Source of the DNA: Malachius bipustulatus
Taxonomy: Eukaryota > Arthropoda > Insecta > Coleoptera > Melyridae
DNA: 64,000 nt
Assembly: GCA_910589415.1 (NCBI GenBank)
Contig: OU342630.1
Location: 48,950,012 to 49,014,011 of the forward strand
Reading direction: 5' to 3'
Below, one piece after another: positions 59,052 through 64,000 of the stretch. A model generated the notes under the pieces. The model worked only from the letters and a program-made list of their open reading frames with translations. It did not search any database and was not told the DNA's origin. Made by a program: the position numbers and the translations under genes. Numbering within the stretch: the first letter of the stretch is position 1; each line of letters starts with the position of its first letter.

Positions 59052-60932
59052 GTGAGTGTAAAAGCCTACGCAGGATATTTGAGCAATTGCTTAAAATATT
59101 GGACAAACATAACCGATAATGCTAGAATACTTGGCTGGGTTAAAGGAATAATTATTCCTTTCAATGAAATTCCTTATCAACTGCGTTCACCGATAGTAAA
59201 TAATATTAAACCAAGTGAAATATCATCATACAAGACAGAAATTAATCAATTACTAAAGATTGGCGCTATCAGAAATTGTAAACATGAACTAGGTGAATTT
59301 TTATCATCATATTTTATGATAAAAAAGCCCAATGGCAAATATAGATTTATTTTAAATCTTAAAAATCTCAATAAATTTATTCAGCCTCCACATTTTAAGC
59401 TGGAAGATTGTCGAACGGCTTTAAATTTAATTTCGAAATCAGACTGGTTCGCTAGCATAGACTTGAAAGATGCATACTATTTATTACCTATTGTGAAAGA
59501 ACATTGTAAATATTTAAGATTTGAATTTGAAGGCAAATTATTTGAATTCACTTGTTTACCAATGGGTCTAAACATTGCTCCTTATATTTTCACAAAAATA
59601 ATGAGACCGGTATTAGTCAACTTTAGGAAGCAAAATATAATCTGTACTTCATATCTTGATGATTTTTTGTTTATTGCTCAAACAAAAGAGGAAGCGAATT
59701 ATAATGTTTCGAGAGCTATATCATTGCTGTTAAAATTAGGTTTCGTAATAAATTATTCGAAAAGTGAGCTAACTCCCCAGCAAGAGATAATTTATTTAGG
59801 GTTTAAGATTGATAGCAATAATATGACTGTATCATTGCCTTCAAACAGAAAGGAAAATATTAAAGGGAATATAAAAAGGATTTTAAGAAAAGGAAAAGTT
59901 AGAATTAGAGATTTTGCAACAATAGTTGGTAGTCTCGTAGCAGCTTGTCCGGCTGCAACTTATGGATGGGCCCATTTAAAAAGTTTAGAGCGTGCCAAGT
60001 TTAGGGCTTTATCTGCAAACCAGGGGAATTATGAGTCATTTATGACTGTTTCTACTGGCAGTTGTGAAGAGTTAAATTGGTGGTATAATAATATTGATAC
60101 TATTTATAAGAAAATAAAAATTGATGAATTTGCTATAGAAATTTTTTCGGATGCGTCCTCTACAGGCTGGGGGGCGTTCTGCGAAGGACGGGCAATCCAT
60201 GGGTTCTGGAATGAGAGGGAGATGAAGTGTCACATAAATTATCTAGAGATATTAGCAGCATTTAATGCTGTTCGTTCGTTTGCGAAAAACCGGTCTAAAA
60301 TAAATGTACTGCTAAGAATAGATAATGTCACAGCAATCGCTTGTTTAAATAAAATGGGCAGTGTTAGATACAAAAAGCTACAGGATATTACAAAACAACT
60401 GTGGGATTGGTGTGAGGAGAGAAATCTGGTAATATATGCCACTTATGTAAAGTCATCGGAAAATATAGCAGATTACGGATCTAGAATAAAAAATGTTGGC
60501 ACGGAATACGAACTTGCTAGTTATGCTTATAAGGAAATTGTTGAAAAGTTTGGCTTCCCGGATATAGACCTTTTTGCTAGTTACCAAAATAACAAATGTG
60601 ACAAATTCTTTTCCTGGCATCCTGATCCAGCATCAATGGGGGTAGATGCTTTCACTTGGCCTTGGAAAGATGTATACTTTTATGCGTTTCCTCCATTTTC
60701 GCTAATTACAAAAACCCTAAACAAGATATTATCTGAGAAAGCCCTAGGCATTGTCGTGGTACCGGACTGGCCGAGTCAGCCCTGGTATCCGATGTTTCAA
60801 AAGATGTTGCTAGGAAAGGTATTGAAATTTACACCTAAAATAGACTTGCTTTTTTCTCCTTGCAGGGATCCTCACCCGTTGTACAGGAAGCTTACCTTGG
60901 TTGCCGGGATTCTGTGCGGCGAGCGTATCTAA
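59052..60932 (+). CDS. pol: DIRS reverse transcriptase / RNase H / methyltransferase-like polyprotein
   Basis: The frame contains, in order, a reverse transcriptase (residues about 60-260 counted from 59052; catalytic Asp in SIDLKDAYY, D137, and the YLDDFLF box, D203-D204), an RNase H (about 360-480; acidic residues D367 in FSDASSTGWG, E399 in YLEILAA, D424 in RIDNVTA and D474 in ENIADYGSR), and a C-terminal DAM-like methyltransferase domain typical of DIRS elements (about 500-610; DIDLFAS, SWHPDP, DAFTWPW and FPPF at 546-549 where the family has a DPPF-like motif). There is no ATG at the beginning. The frame is open upstream to about 58864, overlapping gag by about 180 bp in the -1 phase, so expression through a -1 frameshift or other recoding is possible; I see no classical slippery heptamer. 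It overlaps the recombinase frame by about 70 bp. Confidence 0.9.
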   Translation: MSVKAYAGYLSNCLKYWTNITDNARILGWVKGIIIPFNEIPYQLRSPIVNNIKPSEISSYKTEINQLLKIGAIRNCKHELGEFLSSYFMIKKPNGKYRFILNLKNLNKFIQPPHFKLEDCRTALNLISKSDWFASIDLKDAYYLLPIVKEHCKYLRFEFEGKLFEFTCLPMGLNIAPYIFTKIMRPVLVNFRKQNIICTSYLDDFLFIAQTKEEANYNVSRAISLLLKLGFVINYSKSELTPQQEIIYLGFKIDSNNMTVSLPSNRKENIKGNIKRILRKGKVRIRDFATIVGSLVAACPAATYGWAHLKSLERAKFRALSANQGNYESFMTVSTGSCEELNWWYNNIDTIYKKIKIDEFAIEIFSDASSTGWGAFCEGRAIHGFWNEREMKCHINYLEILAAFNAVRSFAKNRSKINVLLRIDNVTAIACLNKMGSVRYKKLQDITKQLWDWCEERNLVIYATYVKSSENIADYGSRIKNVGTEYELASYAYKEIVEKFGFPDIDLFASYQNNKCDKFFSWHPDPASMGVDAFTWPWKDVYFYAFPPFSLITKTLNKILSEKALGIVVVPDWPSQPWYPMFQKMLLGKVLKFTPKIDLLFSPCRDPHPLYRKLTLVAGILCGERI

Positions 60933-61882
60933 GACGAAACGTAATTGAAGCAGCCATACCTTTTTTAATGGACTCATTGTCAGAAGCTACCTTGCGGCAA
61001 TATGACACTTGCTTCAGGAAATGGTGGCAGTTTTGCGGAGCAAGGAATGTTAATCCGTACGATTACACATTGAATCTGTTCTTAGAGTATTTGGTAGAAA
61101 TACACGGAACAGGAGTAGCATATTCATCCTTGAACACGCATAGAGCAGCTTTAGCTTTAATACTAATAATTCCTGAAGAGGATCAAAAAATTGTCAAGAG
61201 ATTCCTTAAGGGTGCGTTTAATCGCAAGCCATCCTTACCAAAGTATGCGGCGACCTGGGACCCGGCTCAGGTTGTAAAATATTTGTCAAAATTATATCCT
61301 TTAGAAGATTTGTGTTTGGAGAAACTTACATACAAATTAGTCACACTTTTGGCATTAACCTCGGCACATCGAGTGCAGACATTGTCAAAGATTTCAATAA
61401 ACGATATAGTAGAGACAAACGAAGGAATAGAAATTAGAATTATAGATAGGATAAAAACTTCTGGATATAAAAAACTGCAACCATTACTAGTATTTCCAAA
61501 GTTTGAAGCTAGACCGGAATTGTGTGTTGTGAGAACAGTGATGTTCTATTTGAGTAAAGTGGCGCCATTAAGGCCATTGGGAGAAGAAAAGCTTCTGCTG
61601 ACTTGGAAAAAGCCACACCATGCTGCCACTTCCCAAAGTATCAGCAGATGGATAAAAAACGTCCTGCAGGCCAGTGGGATCGACATTATTAGGTATTCGG
61701 CGCATAGCACTCGGCACGCAGCAACGTCTGCTGCCTTTAGGGCAGGAGTTAATATAGAAACTATCAGAGCTGCGGCAGGGTGGTCAAACAAATCCAAGGT
61801 CTTTAATATATTTTATAAAAGACCCGTTACAGTAAATCAATCTGAGTTTGCCAGGTCGATTATTGAAAATTCAAATTCTTAA
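60866..61882 (+). CDS. DIRS tyrosine recombinase
   Basis: It catalyses integration of the circular DNA copy. Residues below are counted from 60860, where the open frame begins without an ATG. The N-terminal DNA-binding helices include LRQYDTCFRKWWQFC. The catalytic domain shows R171 in SAHRVQTLSK, H282 and R285 in HSTRHAATSAAFRAG, W308 in AAGWSNKS and the nucleophile Y319 in VFNIFYKRP: the complete R-H-R-W-Y set. The length (about 340) is usual for DIRS. The start at 60866 is chosen because a strong splice acceptor (TTTTTTCTCCTTGCAG) ends at 60865, which suggests expression from a spliced RNA; a downstream ATG (60968, before DSLSEATLR) is an alternative. No stop or frameshift. Confidence 0.9.
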   Translation, partial: GSSPVVQEAYLGCRDSVRRAYLRRNVIEAAIPFLMDSLSEATLRQYDTCFRKWWQFCGARNVNPYDYTLNLFLEYLVEIHGTGVAYSSLNTHRAALALILIIPEEDQKIVKRFLKGAFNRKPSLPKYAATWDPAQVVKYLSKLYPLEDLCLEKLTYKLVTLLALTSAHRVQTLSKISINDIVETNEGIEIRIIDRIKTSGYKKLQPLLVFPKFEARPELCVVRTVMFYLSKVAPLRPLGEEKLLLTWKKPHHAATSQSISRWIKNVLQASGIDIIRYSAHSTRHAATSAAFRAGVNIETIRAAAGWSNKSKVFNIFYKRPVTVNQSEFARSIIENSNS

Positions 61883-62076
61883 ATATTACCTAAGTTTTTG
61901 TTATTATTATTATTATTATTAGATTTAAGGTGAAGGGTTGTAGTGTTAGGTTCTGTCGTTTGCATTAAGATTGCTATTATCTAACTTTAAATTATTATAT
62001 ACTATTTAAAACAGTAATAGTACCTATATGGTATAGTAAAGCAGTTATACTTAGATCGCTAGTTTTCTTCGAACAG
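61883..62076. other. DIRS 3' untranslated region
   Basis: Contains a (TTA)n tract at about 61900-61922 and AT-rich sequence up to the internal complementary region. Confidence 0.6.
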
Positions 62077-62188
62077 CTACAGGGTGAATAATCATGTAGG
62101 ACAACAGCGAAGAATAATTAATGGATTGATCGACTTACCTTAAGGAAGATCGATCCAAATTATTCGAGCTGTTGTCCGTAATGATTAT
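62077..62188. repeat. DIRS internal complementary region
   Basis: CTACAGGGTGAATAATCATG and AGGACAACAGCGAAGAATAATT are the complement of the left extremity. They are followed directly by ATGGATTGATCGACTTACC and CGATCCAAATTATTCGAGCT, the complement of the right extremity. In the DIRS model this region templates completion and circularisation of both ends. Confidence 0.85.
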
Positions 62189-62244
62189 GTTCCCTCCCCC
62201 CCTTAGTGTCTACATGATACCTACCCATAGCGATCTAAGGGTCT

Positions 62245-62442
62245 AATCAATGCAATGAGTAATAAGAGGTGGATCGGAGCGGCAGTTAATCAGCAGATAA
62301 GAAAGGTGTTTTTTGCTCTGTCTTTGTGATTGTGCGAGTTGGCATGGAAATATGCATACTACAGGGTGAATAATCATTACGGACAACAGCTCGAATAATT
62401 TGGATCGATCTTCCTTAAGGTAAGTCGATCAATCCATTAATT
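62245..62442. repeat. DIRS right terminal repeat and right extremity
   Basis: AATCAATGCAATGAGTAATA through TGCATACTACAGGGTGAATA mirrors the left terminal repeat. The outermost part, from about 62365 to CCATTAATT, is specific to the right end and is mirrored in the internal complementary region. Confidence 0.85.
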
Positions 62443-62493
62443 ATAAATTATTGTTATTGTGCTTAGATTAATTAACTATTTTTTTAGATTTAT

Positions 62494-62640
62494 GCCCGTA
62501 TTCACAAACGATAATTACCTAAATAATTACGTGATCAATTATCCCCATCTCATTCTATTGCAAAAAAACTTCATATCTCCATCTCACTCATTTATTTAAT
62601 TACGTAATTATTTAGGAAATTAACGTTTATGAATACGGGC
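62494..62640. mobile_element. 147-bp palindromic MITE, copy 2
   Basis: Ends GCCCGTATTCACAAACGAT and AACGTTTATGAATACGGGC; reverse-complement copy of 13113-13259, same length. It lies only about 50 bp beyond the right end of the DIRS element. Confidence 0.8.
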
Positions 62641-63174
62641 ATAAACCTTTATTAGCAATTTTTTTATTTTTATTGGCTATTTGATATTGTCATATTTAGA
62701 TGTATGTAATTTCCATTTCGAACTTTTAGCGTTATACATATAATAATAGTGTCATGATGGTGCAATTAAGGAATAACAAATGAATAATTATGAAAAAATA
62801 ATTTTCTTTTATTTTTTTTTATAAAATTACAGATCTAACAAATAATAATTATACTAATATATTCTTTCTTACAATAAGGTACAATAAATATTATAGGTAA
62901 TATGTAGTTAATAAATTTTATTCCCTGGCAAAAAGCAGTTAATATAAAGAAGCATTTTTTTACCTGCCAAAAAGGATCAAATGTCATACTTTTTCCCCGT
63001 CGCAGAAAAAATATATTATAATAGTTATTTGTGATACACAAGTTGTGGTAAATATACAGAAGGGGTATCCGAGATGAGGACGATGTAATACGCATGTTGC
63101 TGTAAACCAGCTGATAGCCTTGTGGTGTTGCAAAATTCAGTGGTATTTACCAACAGACCATATAACAGACTATA
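62641..63174. other. non-coding stretch
   Basis: AT-rich; nothing recognised. Confidence 0.35.
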
Positions 63175-64000
63175 CAGTGTGGAAGAGCCAAATGGAATAA
63201 ATTCGATAACAAATCAATGCAGATGGGTGCTAAAAAACGCTCGGACACGTCGATTAGTATTTTTGGTTGCGCATTTTTTTCAATGAAAACTTTTTATACA
63301 GGGTGTGTCGTGTAACAGTGCTCAATACCAACTTTCTTCTTTCAAATCAAACACCCTATATATTATTATATTTTCAGATTGCCTGAAAAAATGTTATAAT
63401 AATGGTGTTTATAATTCAAATTTGTAACGAGCGATTTTTCAGTTATAAACAAATGAAAATAGCAATTTTTAATTTTCAAAACAGTGTGTACACCTATAAC
63501 GGCTCAAGATGTCGGAAAACGGCTCACATGTCCCTATCTTAACTTTTCATATAGAGCTCTATTAGGTAGTTTAAATTTTTATACAGGGTGATGAAAATTA
63601 TCAGATTTTTAATCACCCTGTATAAAAATTTCATCCACACAATAGGATACTACATGAAAAATTAGGATAGAGACATGTAAGCCGTTTTCCGACATCTTGA
63701 GCCGTTATCGGTGTACACTGTTTTGAAAATTAAAAATTGCTATTTTCATTTGCTTATAACTCAAAAATCACTCGTTACAAATTTGAATTGTAAACACCAT
63801 TAATATTACATTTTTCAGGCAATCTGAAAATGTAATAATTATCGAGTGTTTGATTTAAAAGAAGAAAGTTGGTATTGAGCACTGTTACACGACACACCCT
63901 GTATAAAAAGTTTTCATTGAAAAAAATGCGCATCCAAAAATACTAATCGACGTGTCCGAGCGTTTTTTCGCAACCATCTCGATTGATTTATAACCGAATT
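63175..64000. mobile_element. concentric foldback element running off the window
   Basis: The left limit is TA|CAGTGTGGAAGAGCC at 63175. Its arm (ATTCGATAACAAATCAATG, then GCTCGGACACGTCGATTAGT) is mirrored up to the last base of the window, so the right end lies outside. Inside, TA|CAGGGTGTGTCGTG at 63299 pairs with CACGACACACCCTG|TA at 63901. Inside that is the same core as in 32761-33258, and exactly at the centre a 37-bp CAGGGTGATG...AATCACCCTG hairpin at 63584-63620. Non-coding. Confidence 0.75.

Larger units (their letters stand above)
57572..62442 (+). mobile_element. DIRS1-like tyrosine-recombinase retrotransposon, apparently complete
   Basis: The 4.87-kb element has inverted terminal repeats (about 57590-57728 and 62245-62385), three coding regions in the order gag, reverse transcriptase/RNase H/methyltransferase-like, tyrosine recombinase, and an internal complementary region at about 62077-62188. 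That region contains, back to back, the complement of the unique left extremity and of the unique right extremity, joined at AATT, which occurs at both ends of the element. This is the diagnostic DIRS layout: replication through a circle and integration by recombinase without target duplication. None is seen. The coding regions are free of stops and frameshifts apart from overlaps, so the copy may be recent. Boundaries come from the internal complementary region and should be accurate to a few bases. Confidence 0.9.

Overview
The window is AT-rich, intron-bearing animal DNA, almost certainly from an insect. It holds one split gene with GT/AG introns, one nuclear tRNA gene and a dense layer of transposable elements of types common in insects (Tc1/mariner-type foldbacks, hAT, DIRS, Penelope, several LINE clades). 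I see no bacterial gene organisation. I cannot fix the insect order from sequence alone.

The only host protein-coding gene I can support lies on the minus strand. Exons at 25699-25852, 22638-25350 and 22252-22303 join in one reading frame with consensus splice sites. A 7-codon first exon at 42358-42378 fits the same phase and would create a 16.5-kb first intron. The inferred product (about 980 residues so far, C-terminus not found) is a Ser/Lys-rich, mostly disordered protein with five copies of a D/E-S-G/S-E-x-x-W-W motif. I do not recognise it. A tRNA-Ile(AAT) gene sits at 48554-48627, minus strand.

Layout. 0-5.4 kb: a small MITE, a GC-rich island and two large foldback (palindromic) elements. 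5.7-9.1 kb: a broken IS630/Tc1/mariner-type transposase, tandem ~635-bp units and an inverted repeat. 11-13.7 kb: an inverted-repeat-bounded tandem array, a 147-bp MITE and a diverged direct repeat. 16.4-17.2 kb: a decayed Penelope-like reverse transcriptase. 18.9-21.5 kb: a plus-strand RTE-like LINE split by a minus-strand RNase-H-bearing LINE with an exact 21-bp target duplication. 22.2-42.4 kb: the host gene; its long intron carries a jockey-like LINE sitting inside a foldback, further foldbacks and a short element encoding the end of a transposase. 43.7-48.1 kb: nested foldbacks. 49.6-54.1 kb: a hAT element with exact 8-bp target duplications, a GC-rich foldback and a probable second hAT. 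55.4-56.4 kb: second copy of a 1-kb foldback family. 57.6-62.4 kb: an apparently complete DIRS1-like tyrosine-recombinase retrotransposon. 62.5-64 kb: a second copy of the 147-bp MITE and a foldback running off the end.

Most of the foldbacks share the terminus TA|CAGGGTG. The same terminus bounds the element at 39612-40313, which encodes the C-terminal catalytic half of a DDD transposase; that is the most economical explanation for the whole family. The most notable items are the intact DIRS element (with two candidate splicing events), the concentric foldbacks, and the WW-motif repeat gene.
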